Shown: positions 14,640-26,121, counted from the stretch's first letter. The stretch: 64,000 nt of DNA from Anaerosolibacter carboniphilus (GCF_014205875.1 NZ_JACHEN010000001.1:1-64000), one strand, 5' to 3'. The notes: a model not told the origin generated them from the letters alone. Made by a program: numbers and translations.

Positions 14640-16706
14640 GTGGATAAAATACTTTTAATGACTGTACTTCTCCTTCCTATAGTTGGTTCTTTAATAGGCT
14701 ATGTGCTGGGGAAGAAGATGCCAGAATCGTATCGAGATCTGTTTAATATCGCGATGACAGGATTGGAATTTTTGTTGGTTACGTATTTATATAAGATCGT
14801 AAGTCACAGAACGGTAGAATTATTTATACCAGATATTATGGTCACGGGACTATATCTAAAATTGGATATGTTCAGGTATATATTTGTTTGGATTACTTGT
14901 CTTATCTGGTTTTTGACCACCATCTATTCTACCCAATATCTGATTAAATATAAGAATCGCAATCGATATTATGCATTTTTTATGTTGACTTTAGGTAGTA
15001 CCATTGGTGTTTTTATGTCGGAGAATATTTTGAATCTGTTTACGTTTTTCGAAATTATGTCTTTTACATCCTATGCGTTGGTGATTCATGATGAGGATCA
15101 GTATGCCCATGATGCGGGACAAATCTATATTGGAATGGCTATCGGCGGTGGGTTAATCTTGCTGTTGGGCATATTTCTGCTATTTGACTATACAGGTACG
15201 TTAAATATCAGCGAATACCCGCTAAAAATGGCTGAAATGGGGGAGTTAAAGTACTTAATCAGCACATTGATTCTCATTGGATTTGGTATTAAAGCGAGTA
15301 TGGTCCCTCTACATGTGTGGCTTCCCAAGGCCTATCCGGCTGCACCGGCTCCAGCGACGGCCGTGTTATCGGGAATTTTGGTTAAGACAGGTATCTTCGG
15401 TATTATGATTCTGTCTGGGTATATTATGAAGGAGGATAAAATATTCTCAATGATTATATTTATCGGCGGCTTAATGAATATGTTTCTTGGAGGCTTTTTA
15501 GCTATGTTCCAAAGAAATATAAAACGGATTCTTGCTTATAGTAGTATGAGCCATGCTGGTTATATTCTTGTGGGAGTAGGTTTGATGGGGATTTTAAAGG
15601 ATCATAAGGCTGTGGCCATCTATGGTGCCCTTTATCATGTTGTCAATCACGCGCTGTTCAAAGTGTTGTTATTTATGGGCGCGGGGATTATTTATATGAT
15701 TTTACAGGAACTAAGCATTAATGAAATCAGAGGCTTTGGAAGAAATAAAATAATGTTGAAGATAGTATTTTTGATAGGTATTCTAGCTGTCGCCGGGATG
15801 CCGGGCTTTAACGGATTTATCAGTAAGACACTGCTCCATGAAGCTTTGGCAGAAGCACATCATCTGTACCCGGGTATCGGATTTACAACGGCAGAAATTA
15901 TATTTACCCTTAGTAGTGCCTTTTCCGTGGCTTACCTACTGAAAATATTTGTAGCAGTATTTATGGAAAAGAACGAAAGATATAATGGACAGTATAAAAG
16001 TCAGGTACGTGCCAGGGCAATTATTCCTGCCTTAATCATTGGTGGCATGATTATCGCGATTGGTGTGAGACCTTTTGCTTTGCTCCATGTACTGGATGGG
16101 GCTGTAGAAGCATTTGATGGTTATGGTCATCTGGAGGCCAATTTTTATACCCTTGGCAATTTGAAAAGTTCTGGAATGACCATTTTGCTAGGTATTGTTA
16201 TTTATTTCGGTTTTGTGAGAAGATTCCTCAGAAAAGGCACTGGTGAAGAAAGCTTGTATGTGAATCCTGCATTAAACTGGTTTAACCTTGAAAACCATGT
16301 ATATATACCCCTGGGTATTTATCTGTTTGAACTGATTTCTGATATGTTCCATTTTATCGATCAAAGCATGATCCGTCTGGTTAAAACAACAAGCGAATGG
16401 ATCGTTGCCTTACAACATATTGAAATACGGCCAAATCGCTTTCGGGAATTGAAAAATAAGCTGACCAAGAGTCTTATTCAAAAACCGTTGCCGTCTATGG
16501 AGGAGGCTCCGTCAGGGGAAAGAGCAACGGAGTTTTCAATGAAAACAAAGGCATATGTCCAGGATGTGGTTCATGATATTGAAGAAGAAATATATAGTCT
16601 GTCAGATATGATGCAGAAAATAGGAAGAAATATGAATACTTTGATGTTTTCAGTCTTTTCCTTTGCAGTGGTTCTAGCCATCGCTTTGGTGGTCATGATC
16701 TATTGA
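14640..16706 (+). CDS. third antiporter-like large subunit with long C-terminal extension
   Basis: 688 aa, GTG start after AAAGGTGG. The first ~450 residues are a third NuoL/M/N-like antiporter unit (KASMVPLHVWLPKAYPAAPA; AYSSMSHAGYILVGVGL). The remaining ~230 residues are unusual: extra hydrophobic segments, a charged amphipathic stretch around 575-660, and a last membrane helix at the very end. This recalls lateral-helix or anchor extensions in NuoL-like and Hyf/Ech subunits. It may add another ion channel to the complex. Last gene of the operon; a GTAGGGGCG palindrome with a T-run follows. Confidence 0.87.
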   Translation: MDKILLMTVLLLPIVGSLIGYVLGKKMPESYRDLFNIAMTGLEFLLVTYLYKIVSHRTVELFIPDIMVTGLYLKLDMFRYIFVWITCLIWFLTTIYSTQYLIKYKNRNRYYAFFMLTLGSTIGVFMSENILNLFTFFEIMSFTSYALVIHDEDQYAHDAGQIYIGMAIGGGLILLLGIFLLFDYTGTLNISEYPLKMAEMGELKYLISTLILIGFGIKASMVPLHVWLPKAYPAAPAPATAVLSGILVKTGIFGIMILSGYIMKEDKIFSMIIFIGGLMNMFLGGFLAMFQRNIKRILAYSSMSHAGYILVGVGLMGILKDHKAVAIYGALYHVVNHALFKVLLFMGAGIIYMILQELSINEIRGFGRNKIMLKIVFLIGILAVAGMPGFNGFISKTLLHEALAEAHHLYPGIGFTTAEIIFTLSSAFSVAYLLKIFVAVFMEKNERYNGQYKSQVRARAIIPALIIGGMIIAIGVRPFALLHVLDGAVEAFDGYGHLEANFYTLGNLKSSGMTILLGIVIYFGFVRRFLRKGTGEESLYVNPALNWFNLENHVYIPLGIYLFELISDMFHFIDQSMIRLVKTTSEWIVALQHIEIRPNRFRELKNKLTKSLIQKPLPSMEEAPSGERATEFSMKTKAYVQDVVHDIEEEIYSLSDMMQKIGRNMNTLMFSVFSFAVVLAIALVVMIY

Positions 16707-16718
16707 TGGATAGTAAGG

Positions 16719-16751
16719 TTGTAGGGGCGAACAGTGTTCGCCCGATTTTTT
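16719..16751 (+). terminator. GTAGGGGCG palindrome acting as operon terminator
   Basis: GGGCGAACA-G-TGTTCGCCC is a perfect 9-bp stem followed by GATTTTTTT. It is one of the dispersed GTAGGGGCG repeats and is the only terminator-like structure after the antiporter operon, only 13 bases after the stop. Confidence 0.7.
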
Positions 16752-16756
16752 TGATA

Positions 16757-16913
16757 TCGTAGGAAATTATGGTCTTCAATTTCCTAGATATGGGGTGTGC
16801 AGAGGAACTTTCCCCTTTGCCGTATTAAGGAAGGTGCTCAGACTGCTTTGCAGCCGTCGAAGGAAACCTAGGGTTTCCTAGCGAAAACAAATTGGCGATA
16901 GGCCACTTTGTTC
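16757..16913 (+). repeat. 157-bp structured repeat, copy 2 (HEARO/omega-RNA-like)
   Basis: Same sequence and hairpin order as 137-295, with scattered changes, some compensatory: the last stem is TTGCC/GGCAA in copy 1 and TTGGC/GCCAC-like here. Contains GGTGCTCAG. Inserted directly after the palindrome that ends the antiporter operon. The remaining ~250 bases up to pcrA hold no gene. Confidence 0.6.
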
Positions 16914-17165
16914 ACCGTGGGATAAACGGGCGGAATAAGCATACCTAATTATGGAAAAATTTTATTTTATGCTCAACGCATGATTCTGCTTGCTATAACC
17001 CCTACATTTTTAGATAATAATACAGGAGAAAGATGTCAGTGTATCCATCGAACAAACATTTGCATCTTTTCTGAAATTTTTATAATATGGATATAGGAAA
17101 AACAAAGGAACAAATCTGTGGTTGTTATATAATTAACATTCATAGAATTTGAAAGGAGTAATCAA

Positions 17166-19355
17166 ATGGATTTATCATCTTTAAATACAATGCAGCGGAT
17201 GGCTGCAGAAAAAACCGAAGGACCCCTCTTGATTCTAGCGGGAGCAGGATCGGGTAAGACCAGGGTATTGACTCACCGTATTGCTCATCTGATAGAGAAC
17301 TTAGGCGTGTATCCTGGAAATATTCTGGCAATAACTTTTACCAATAAAGCGGCCAAGGAAATGAAAGATAGAGTGGAGACCCTTCTTGGAAGAGCTACGG
17401 ACATATGGGTGAGTACTTTTCATTCAGCCTGTGTAAAAATATTGAGAAGGGATATTGACAAGATTGGATACACAAGGGATTTCACCATCTATGATGCATC
17501 GGATCAGCAGACCTTGATCAAAGATTGTTTAAAAGAATTAAATATCAATGAAGACACATTTTCTGTATCCATGGTACAGGGAAAAATTGGAGATGCCAAG
17601 GATCGTTTGATGACACCTAAGCGGTTCTTACAGGAATACATAGGGGATTTTCAAATGGCAACGGTGGGGCAGATCTATGAATTATATCAGAAGAAATTGA
17701 AAAAGAATAATGCATTAGATTTTGATGATCTCATCTTCAAGACCGTGGAAGTTTTTGTGAATAACCCAGATATACTGAGTTACTATCAAAACAAGTTCAA
17801 GTACATTATGGTGGATGAATATCAGGATACCAACCAAGCTCAGTATAAGCTAGTGAACCTGTTGGCAAAGAAGCATCAAAATCTCTGTGTTGTGGGGGAT
17901 GATGATCAATCGATTTACAGTTGGAGAGGAGCAGATATCCGTAATATACTGAATTTTGAGGACGATTTTCCCGATGCCATGGTCATCAAGCTGGAGCAGA
18001 ATTATCGTTCTACTCAAAAAATTCTAGATGCAGCCAACTGTGTCATTCGCAACAATATGGGCAGAAAAAATAAGGTGTTGTGGACAGATAATAAAACAGG
18101 AAACATCATTGACTACTACCGTGCTATGAACGAGCATGACGAAGCTCAGTTTGTAGCAAGTCAGATTCGATCCATGATCGAAGAGGATGGAAGAAACTAT
18201 TCGGAATTTGCAATTCTGTATAGAACCAATGCTCAATCCCGTGTGATAGAGGAAATGTTATTAAGAGCCAATATTCCCTACAGAATTTTTGGCGGATTAA
18301 AGTTCTATGGCAGAAAAGAAGTCAAGGATATCATTGCTTATTTACGACTTATTCAAAACCCCGTAGATGACGTCAGTGTCAAGCGGGTCATCAATGTGCC
18401 AAAACGGGGAATCGGTGATCGTACCATCGAGAAGATTGAAGAATATGCGGGTAGAACAGGGGAAAGTTTGTTCAGTGCCCTGTTGGAGCCTGGTACGATC
18501 AAGGACTTTTCCAAAAGGGTACAAGCTGGGATTGAAAATTTTTCTGATATCATCCAAAAATACTATGATCGAAAGCATGAGATGGCTGTGACGGAGCTGA
18601 TCACTGGTGTTTTGGAGGATTCGGGCTATATCGAAGAACTCCAAAAAGAAAACAGCTTAGAAGCAAGATCGCGAATCGAAAACCTCCAGGAATTTGTGTC
18701 TGTAGCTATGGATTTTGAAAAAAACAGTGAGGTCAAAACCTTGGAAGAATTTTTAGGTAACATTTCTCTGGTATCAGATATCGACAATATGTCCGATGAT
18801 GAAAATACAGTGGTATTGATGACCCTCCACAGTGCCAAAGGGTTAGAGTTTCCAGTTGTATTCCTTGTGGGGATGGAGGAAGGAATTTTCCCAATTTCCA
18901 GGGCTGTTAACGATGACAGGGAGTTGGAGGAGGAAAGAAGACTCTGTTATGTGGGGATAACCAGGGCTGAAGAACGTCTGTTCATCAGCCATGCCATGAT
19001 TAGAACACTCTATGGCCGAACCAATTATAATGCAATGTCCCGATTTGTTCAAGAAATTGCCGACGACCTAATCGCCATGGATCGAAAAGAGATCCAACGG
19101 AAAGAGCGGGAAGCTTTGGCGCCAGGACCTGGCATTTACCGAGGTGTAAGTCTAGGTGATAAACCAAAGCCTGTAAATCCGGAAAATAGTGGAGAAATCA
19201 AACCAGGCAGTAAAGTAAAACATGATAAGTTTGGCATCGGAACGGTGATTACTGTGAAGGGAAGCGGAGAAAAAGCAGAATTAACCATTGCTTTCGACAG
19301 TGCGGGGATTAAGAAACTGGCATTGGGCTATGCACCGATACAGCTTATTGGTTAG
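17166..19355 (+). CDS. pcrA: ATP-dependent DNA helicase PcrA (UvrD/Rep family)
   Basis: 3'-5' superfamily 1 helicase for DNA repair and rolling-circle replication. Walker A AGAGSGKT at 25-32; DEYQDTN (motif II), GDDDQSIYSWRGA (III), QNYRST (IV), LMTLHSAKGLEFPVV (V) and VGITRAEERL (VI) are all present. The C-terminus (GSKVKHDKFGIGTVITV) is the Tudor-like RNA polymerase-binding tail of PcrA. 729 aa, full length. ATG after GAAAGGAG. Its last two codons (Gly and TAG) fall inside a GGTTAGA tandem array. ligA follows, the usual Firmicutes order. Confidence 0.97.
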   Translation: MDLSSLNTMQRMAAEKTEGPLLILAGAGSGKTRVLTHRIAHLIENLGVYPGNILAITFTNKAAKEMKDRVETLLGRATDIWVSTFHSACVKILRRDIDKIGYTRDFTIYDASDQQTLIKDCLKELNINEDTFSVSMVQGKIGDAKDRLMTPKRFLQEYIGDFQMATVGQIYELYQKKLKKNNALDFDDLIFKTVEVFVNNPDILSYYQNKFKYIMVDEYQDTNQAQYKLVNLLAKKHQNLCVVGDDDQSIYSWRGADIRNILNFEDDFPDAMVIKLEQNYRSTQKILDAANCVIRNNMGRKNKVLWTDNKTGNIIDYYRAMNEHDEAQFVASQIRSMIEEDGRNYSEFAILYRTNAQSRVIEEMLLRANIPYRIFGGLKFYGRKEVKDIIAYLRLIQNPVDDVSVKRVINVPKRGIGDRTIEKIEEYAGRTGESLFSALLEPGTIKDFSKRVQAGIENFSDIIQKYYDRKHEMAVTELITGVLEDSGYIEELQKENSLEARSRIENLQEFVSVAMDFEKNSEVKTLEEFLGNISLVSDIDNMSDDENTVVLMTLHSAKGLEFPVVFLVGMEEGIFPISRAVNDDRELEEERRLCYVGITRAEERLFISHAMIRTLYGRTNYNAMSRFVQEIADDLIAMDRKEIQRKEREALAPGPGIYRGVSLGDKPKPVNPENSGEIKPGSKVKHDKFGIGTVITVKGSGEKAELTIAFDSAGIKKLALGYAPIQLIG

Positions 19356-19405
19356 AGGTTAGAGGTTAGAGGTTAGAGGTTAGAGGTTAGAGGTTAGAGG
19401 TTAGA
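19350..19405 (+). repeat. eight tandem copies of GGTTAGA
   Basis: Perfect heptamer array, 8 x 7 bases, which starts inside pcrA: its first copy supplies the final Gly codon and the TAG stop. It runs directly into a GTAGGGGCG palindrome (19410-19432). Confidence 0.95.
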
Positions 19406-19407
19406 GG

Positions 19408-19433
19408 TTGTAGGGGCGAACAGTGTTCGCCCG
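19408..19433 (+). repeat. GTAGGGGCG short palindrome
   Basis: Same core as 16721-16743 (GGGCGAACAGTGTTCGCCC). Located between pcrA and ligA; without a T-run here. Confidence 0.8.
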
Positions 19434-19449
19434 TGAAGCATGATTATGA

Positions 19450-21519
<2,070 letters not shown>

Positions 21520-21555
21520 GGGTGTAAGAATATAGGTGTAATTGGATTAACTGTG

Positions 21556-21582
21556 AAAAGGCATACGAAGTATGCCTTTTTT
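21556..21582 (+). terminator. terminator of the pcrA-ligA unit
   Basis: AAAAGGCATA / TATGCCTTTT stem with a 5-nt loop and TTTTTT tail, 37 bases after ligA. Confidence 0.92.
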
Positions 21583-22178
21583 ATACTTGCAAAAGTATCA
21601 AAATTTAAAAAAAGCTTGTCCAAAGTAATTGAAAAGTAAGATAAAGGTATGAGAATAAAAAAAAACTTGCAAAGGACATTGACGTGAAAGACTTTACAAA
21701 GACATAACAGAAACATAGAATAGTATTTATTGTAATCCTTGGAAATGCTATGCGGGACAAAAATGTTACAAATATTTAAACTTACTATTACGGTAAATCA
21801 GTTGAATAGTTAGAAAAATTCAGCTATTATAAATCTAAGAACTCCACAAGAAAAATCAAAATTAATATTCGGAAAAATGCAAGACAGTTTGCAATTGATG
21901 CAGTTTGTTGTAATAAAAAAAGCAAAGGGGTATCGTAGAAAAATTCCCCGATTCAGTCTGAAACGTGCATTTTTATTGTTTAAGGGAAATAAAAGCAAAT
22001 GATTGACTTCGAATGAACGCAGTCAATCTTATTCTTTTGATTTTAAAAAAGATGAATGTTTTTTATTTTTTTTTAATTTTCATACAATATAGGCAGAAAG
22101 ATAGAATGGAGGTGCGGTTTACCGAATTATCAGCTTTAGATGCAATTATCGTTTAATTTATGAAGGGAGTTGAGTTGT
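21583..22178. other. gene-free leader of the opp operon
   Basis: About 600 AT-rich bases with no credible gene. GATTGACT (22001-22008) pairs with AGTCAATC about 20 bases later, and this hairpin is followed by T-rich DNA, so it could be an attenuator. Near the end an ATG at 22109 opens a 16-codon frame closing at 22156; it may be a leader peptide but has only a weak binding site. No recognised riboswitch was seen. Confidence 0.4.
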
Positions 22179-23099
22179 GTGGGCAGATTTCTTTTTAATA
22201 GGGTAGTATCTATGTTCGTTACCTTATGGTTAGTAGTTACATTAACTTTTTTCCTGATGCATGCAGTTCCAGGTGGTCCTTTTACGAGGGAGAAAGCATT
22301 GCCGCCGGCTGTTATTAAAGCGTTAGAGGCAAAATACAATTTAGACCAGCCGCTATGGAAGCAATACACAGATTATTTAGGTGGGGTTATAAAGGGCGAT
22401 TTAGGGCCTTCCTTCCAAAAGGTTGGTGTAAAAGTAACAGATATGATCAAAGCTGGATTCCCTGTTTCTGGGAAAATGGGTGGTATATCTGTATTATTTA
22501 TTCTGGCTTTAGGGGTACCGTTAGGGATTATATCCGCATTGAAAAATGGAAAATGGCAGGATCAAGTGATACGGGTTCTAGCAACCTTAGGCATTACGAT
22601 TCCGGGATTTGTTTTGGCGACAATTCTTATCTTTGTCTTTAGTGCCAAAATGAATGTACTGCCATCCTTTGGATTAAAATCATGGAAGCATTATATCATG
22701 CCTGTGATTGCTTTAAGTGGTTATTCCTTAGCTTTCGTGGCACGGATGACGAGATCCAGTATGTTGGAGGTCCTTCAGCAGGATTATATTCGTACAGCTC
22801 GGGCAAAAGGACTTTCAGAATTTGTTGTTATAGGAAAGCATGCACTTAAAAACGCGATTATCCCTGTTGTTACTTATGTGGGACCATTGGTAGCTAGTAT
22901 TTTAACAGGATCCTTCGTTGTAGAAAGAATTTTTGCCATCCCTGGTATGGGAAAATACTTTGTTGAAAGCGTGGGTAATCGTGATTATACTGTGTTGATG
23001 GGAATGACAGTGTTTTATGCATTATTCCTTGTTATTATGGTGCTTGTAGTAGACTTATTATATGGTTTAATTGATCCAAGAATCAAAGTTGGAGAATAG
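22179..23099 (+). CDS. oppB: oligopeptide ABC transporter permease OppB
   Basis: Membrane subunit of the peptide importer, 306 aa, six predicted helices. N-terminal FLFNRVVSMFVTLWLVVTLTF and MHAVPGGPF are typical of OppB/DppB, as is the coupling loop DYIRTARAKGLSE. GTG at 22179 lies 9 bases after GGGAG; an in-frame TTG at 22170 directly touches the binding site and is unlikely. First gene of oppBCDFA. Confidence 0.95.
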   Translation: MGRFLFNRVVSMFVTLWLVVTLTFFLMHAVPGGPFTREKALPPAVIKALEAKYNLDQPLWKQYTDYLGGVIKGDLGPSFQKVGVKVTDMIKAGFPVSGKMGGISVLFILALGVPLGIISALKNGKWQDQVIRVLATLGITIPGFVLATILIFVFSAKMNVLPSFGLKSWKHYIMPVIALSGYSLAFVARMTRSSMLEVLQQDYIRTARAKGLSEFVVIGKHALKNAIIPVVTYVGPLVASILTGSFVVERIFAIPGMGKYFVESVGNRDYTVLMGMTVFYALFLVIMVLVVDLLYGLIDPRIKVGE

Positions 23100-23113
23100 A
23101 AGGAGGTTATGAA

Positions 23114-24043
23114 ATGGCTGAAGTAAACAAAGCTGTAATAGCAGATATGTGGCAACCAGTTTCCAGCGAGGAGCGAAACAGTGAAAAAATTGTAAGGCCA
23201 AGCATGACCTACTGGCAGGATGCTTGGAGAAGATTAAAGAAGGATAAATTGGCCATGCTGGGTCTTATTACAATTATACTTATATTTGCTATAGCAATTG
23301 TAGGCCCATGGGTGTCCGATATCACCTATTCAGATCAGGATTTAACAAGAGCCAATGAGGCGCCTAGCGGGGAGCATTGGTTTGGAACAGATAACTTTGG
23401 TAGAGATATGTATATAAGGGTTTTATATGGTGCGAGAATTTCTTTATTGGTTGCAGTAGTTGCAACGGTTGTTAACTTTTTTATTGGTGTGCTTTACGGC
23501 GGAATTTCAGGCTATGCCGGCGGAAAAGTGGATAATATTTTGATGCGTCTTGTAGATATTATTTTTACAATACCCGTTACATTATATGCCATTATTTTGA
23601 TGGTTGTTATCGGTTCTGGTTTAAAAAGTATCATCATTACCCTGGGTACCATTTACTGGGTTACCATGGCTCGGGTTGTAAGAGGTCAGGTACTCAGCTT
23701 AAAGGAACAGGAATATGTGCTGGCAGCAAGAACATTAGGTGCAAGCACATGGAGAATATTGGTTAGACACTTAATCCCAAATGCTATGGGACCTATCATT
23801 GTAACAGCAACCATGATGATTCCTGGCGCAATCTTTACAGAGTCCTTCTTAAGTTTCATTGGTTTAGGGGTTTCCGCACCGATGGCTTCCTGGGGTTCTC
23901 TAGCATCCGATGCTTTGGGCGGATTAAGATCCTATCCTTACCAATTGTTCTCACCTGCAATCGCGATTTGTATCACGATGCTGGCATTTAACTTCCTAGG
24001 CGATGGTTTGAGAGATGCTCTTGACCCACGTATGCGTAAGTAG
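23114..24043 (+). CDS. oppC: oligopeptide ABC transporter permease OppC
   Basis: Second permease subunit, 309 aa. A long cytoplasmic N-terminus precedes the first helix, followed by the periplasmic GTDNFGRDMYIRVLYGAR motif and the coupling loop EYVLAARTLGAS. ATG after AGGAGGTTATGAA, 14 bases behind oppB. Confidence 0.95.
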   Translation: MAEVNKAVIADMWQPVSSEERNSEKIVRPSMTYWQDAWRRLKKDKLAMLGLITIILIFAIAIVGPWVSDITYSDQDLTRANEAPSGEHWFGTDNFGRDMYIRVLYGARISLLVAVVATVVNFFIGVLYGGISGYAGGKVDNILMRLVDIIFTIPVTLYAIILMVVIGSGLKSIIITLGTIYWVTMARVVRGQVLSLKEQEYVLAARTLGASTWRILVRHLIPNAMGPIIVTATMMIPGAIFTESFLSFIGLGVSAPMASWGSLASDALGGLRSYPYQLFSPAIAICITMLAFNFLGDGLRDALDPRMRK

Positions 24044-24060
24044 AAGAGGGGTGACGATAC

Positions 24061-25083
24061 ATGAAAAATGAGAAGATGTTAGAAGTGAAAGGACTTAGAA
24101 CTTCCTTCTTTACCCATGTTGGGGAAGTAAAGGCCATAAGAGGGGTTAGTTTTAGTTTAGATAAAGGCGAAGCGATAGGTATCGTAGGTGAATCTGGCAG
24201 TGGAAAGAGTGTTACCTCCCTGTCTGTTATGGGATTACTACAATACCCAGGAAAAGTAATTGATGGAGAAATTCTTTTTAAAGGACAGGATTTAACAAAA
24301 AAATCAGATAAAGAAATGCAGTCCATTCGAGGAAATGAAGTTGCTATGATTTTCCAAGATCCAATGACATCTTTGAATCCCGTATATACCATTGGGGATC
24401 AAATCATGGAAGCGATTCGTAGACACCAAGGTTTGAACAAAGAGGAAGCTAGAAAAAAAGCCATTGAGATGTTAAAACTAGTAGGCATACCTTCACCAGA
24501 GAAACGGGTAGATAACTATCCCCATGAGTTCAGCGGCGGTATGAGACAAAGAGCGATGATCGCCATGGCTCTTTCCTGTGAACCAAGCTTATTGATTGCC
24601 GATGAGCCGACAACGGCATTGGATGTTACAATTCAGGCGCAAATTCTAGAACTGATGAAGGATTTAAAAGAAAAAATTAATACATCGATTATATTGATTA
24701 CCCATGACCTTGGGGTTGTGGCCGATGTGTGCAGCAGAATTGTTGTAATGTACGGTGGTTTGATTATGGAGGAAGGGACAACAGAAGAGATTTTCTATAA
24801 TCCAAAGCATCCATATACATGGGGGCTATTAAAGTCTATTCCAAGATTAGACCTGGGTGGAAAAAAGAGGCTGGTACCAATCGAAGGATCACCACCAGAT
24901 CTATTGAAGCCGCCAAAAGGATGTCCATTTGCAGCTAGATGTCCCTATGCCATGAAAATTTGTATGGAGCAGCTGCCAGAGTTCTATCAAGTGGGTGAAA
25001 ACCATAGAACATTGTGTTGGTTACAGGATGAAAATGCTCCTCAAGTGGAAGTTGAAACGGGTGTGCAAAGGGGGAGAATATAA
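24061..25083 (+). CDS. oppD: oligopeptide ABC transporter ATPase OppD
   Basis: First ATPase of the peptide importer, 340 aa. Walker A GESGSGKS near residue 45, signature FSGGMRQR, Walker B LLIADEPTTALD. The C-terminal oligopeptide-transporter domain has the Cys cluster CPFAARCPYAMKIC, which in related proteins binds an Fe-S cluster. It overlaps oppF by one base (TAATG). Confidence 0.96.
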   Translation: MKNEKMLEVKGLRTSFFTHVGEVKAIRGVSFSLDKGEAIGIVGESGSGKSVTSLSVMGLLQYPGKVIDGEILFKGQDLTKKSDKEMQSIRGNEVAMIFQDPMTSLNPVYTIGDQIMEAIRRHQGLNKEEARKKAIEMLKLVGIPSPEKRVDNYPHEFSGGMRQRAMIAMALSCEPSLLIADEPTTALDVTIQAQILELMKDLKEKINTSIILITHDLGVVADVCSRIVVMYGGLIMEEGTTEEIFYNPKHPYTWGLLKSIPRLDLGGKKRLVPIEGSPPDLLKPPKGCPFAARCPYAMKICMEQLPEFYQVGENHRTLCWLQDENAPQVEVETGVQRGRI

Positions 25084-26066
25084 TGAGCAAAAAAAATAAT
25101 GAAATCTTGTTAGAAGTAAAAAATCTTAAGAAATATTTCCCCGTTCGAAAAGGATTTTTTGGAGGGCAAACCCAGTATGTTCAGGCTGTAGATGATGTGA
25201 GCTTTTTCATAAGAAAAGGCGAAACACTAGGACTTGTTGGAGAGTCCGGCTGTGGTAAATCCACTACTGGTAGAACCATTATAAGACTTTATAACCCGAC
25301 GGCGGGTGAAGTGATTTTTGGTGGGGCGGAAATTGGTCACATGAAGGAAAATGATCTTCATCCTTTCAGGAAGAAAATGCAAATGATCTTCCAAGACCCC
25401 TATGCATCGTTAAACAGTCGTATGACGGTAGGCGATATCATAGGAGAGGCTTTAGACATTCATAATTTGGCTACAGGGAAAGAGAGATTAGAAATTATCC
25501 ATGAATTACTTCATAAGGTTGGATTAAATCCAGACCATGCGGTGAGATATCCTCATGAATTTAGTGGTGGACAAAGACAAAGAATCGGCATCGCCAGATC
25601 TTTGGCAGTGAGACCAGAGTTTATCATCTGCGATGAACCGATTTCAGCTCTTGACGTTTCCATTCAAGCTCAGGTGGTAAATATGCTGGAGGATTTACAA
25701 TCTGAACTAGGTTTAACCTATTTGTTCATTGCCCATGACTTATCCATGGTAAGACATATCTCTGATCGTGTAGGGGTTATGTATTTGGGTAAATTGGTAG
25801 AGCTTGCAGACAGTGAGGAATTGTATAAAAATCCAGTTCATCCATATACCCAGGCGCTGTTATCATCTATACCAATTCCAGACCCTGATGTGTCTAAAGC
25901 AAACCAAAGAATCTTATTAGAGGGCGATGTACCAAGCCCACTGAATCCACCATCAGGCTGTAGATTTAGAACAAGATGTAAGTACGCCATGCCAAAATGT
26001 GCTGAGGCTATGCCTGAAATGAAGGATGTAGGCGGTGGGCATATGGCTGCTTGTCATCTGCTTTAA
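25083..26066 (+). CDS. oppF: oligopeptide ABC transporter ATPase OppF
   Basis: Second ATPase, 327 aa. Walker A GESGCGKST, signature FSGGQRQR, Walker B FIICDEPISALD, and the C-terminal Cys motif GCRFRTRCKYAMPKC. Together with OppD it forms the ATPase heterodimer. Confidence 0.96.
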   Translation: MSKKNNEILLEVKNLKKYFPVRKGFFGGQTQYVQAVDDVSFFIRKGETLGLVGESGCGKSTTGRTIIRLYNPTAGEVIFGGAEIGHMKENDLHPFRKKMQMIFQDPYASLNSRMTVGDIIGEALDIHNLATGKERLEIIHELLHKVGLNPDHAVRYPHEFSGGQRQRIGIARSLAVRPEFIICDEPISALDVSIQAQVVNMLEDLQSELGLTYLFIAHDLSMVRHISDRVGVMYLGKLVELADSEELYKNPVHPYTQALLSSIPIPDPDVSKANQRILLEGDVPSPLNPPSGCRFRTRCKYAMPKCAEAMPEMKDVGGGHMAACHLL

Positions 26067-26079
26067 AAAGGAATAATGA

Positions 26080-26121
26080 CTGGGGTGATATTCTACCCAT
26101 CACCCCATTTCAAATTTTTTA
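26080..26121 (+). terminator. terminator between oppF and oppA
   Basis: GGGGTGAT / ATCACCCC stem with a 9-nt loop, T-run at 26115-26120. It probably lowers read-through from oppBCDF into oppA. Confidence 0.75.

Noticed and set aside
19350..19433. Tandem GGTTAGA array as a possible CRISPR
   Set aside because: Seven-base units without spacers; it is a simple tandem repeat.
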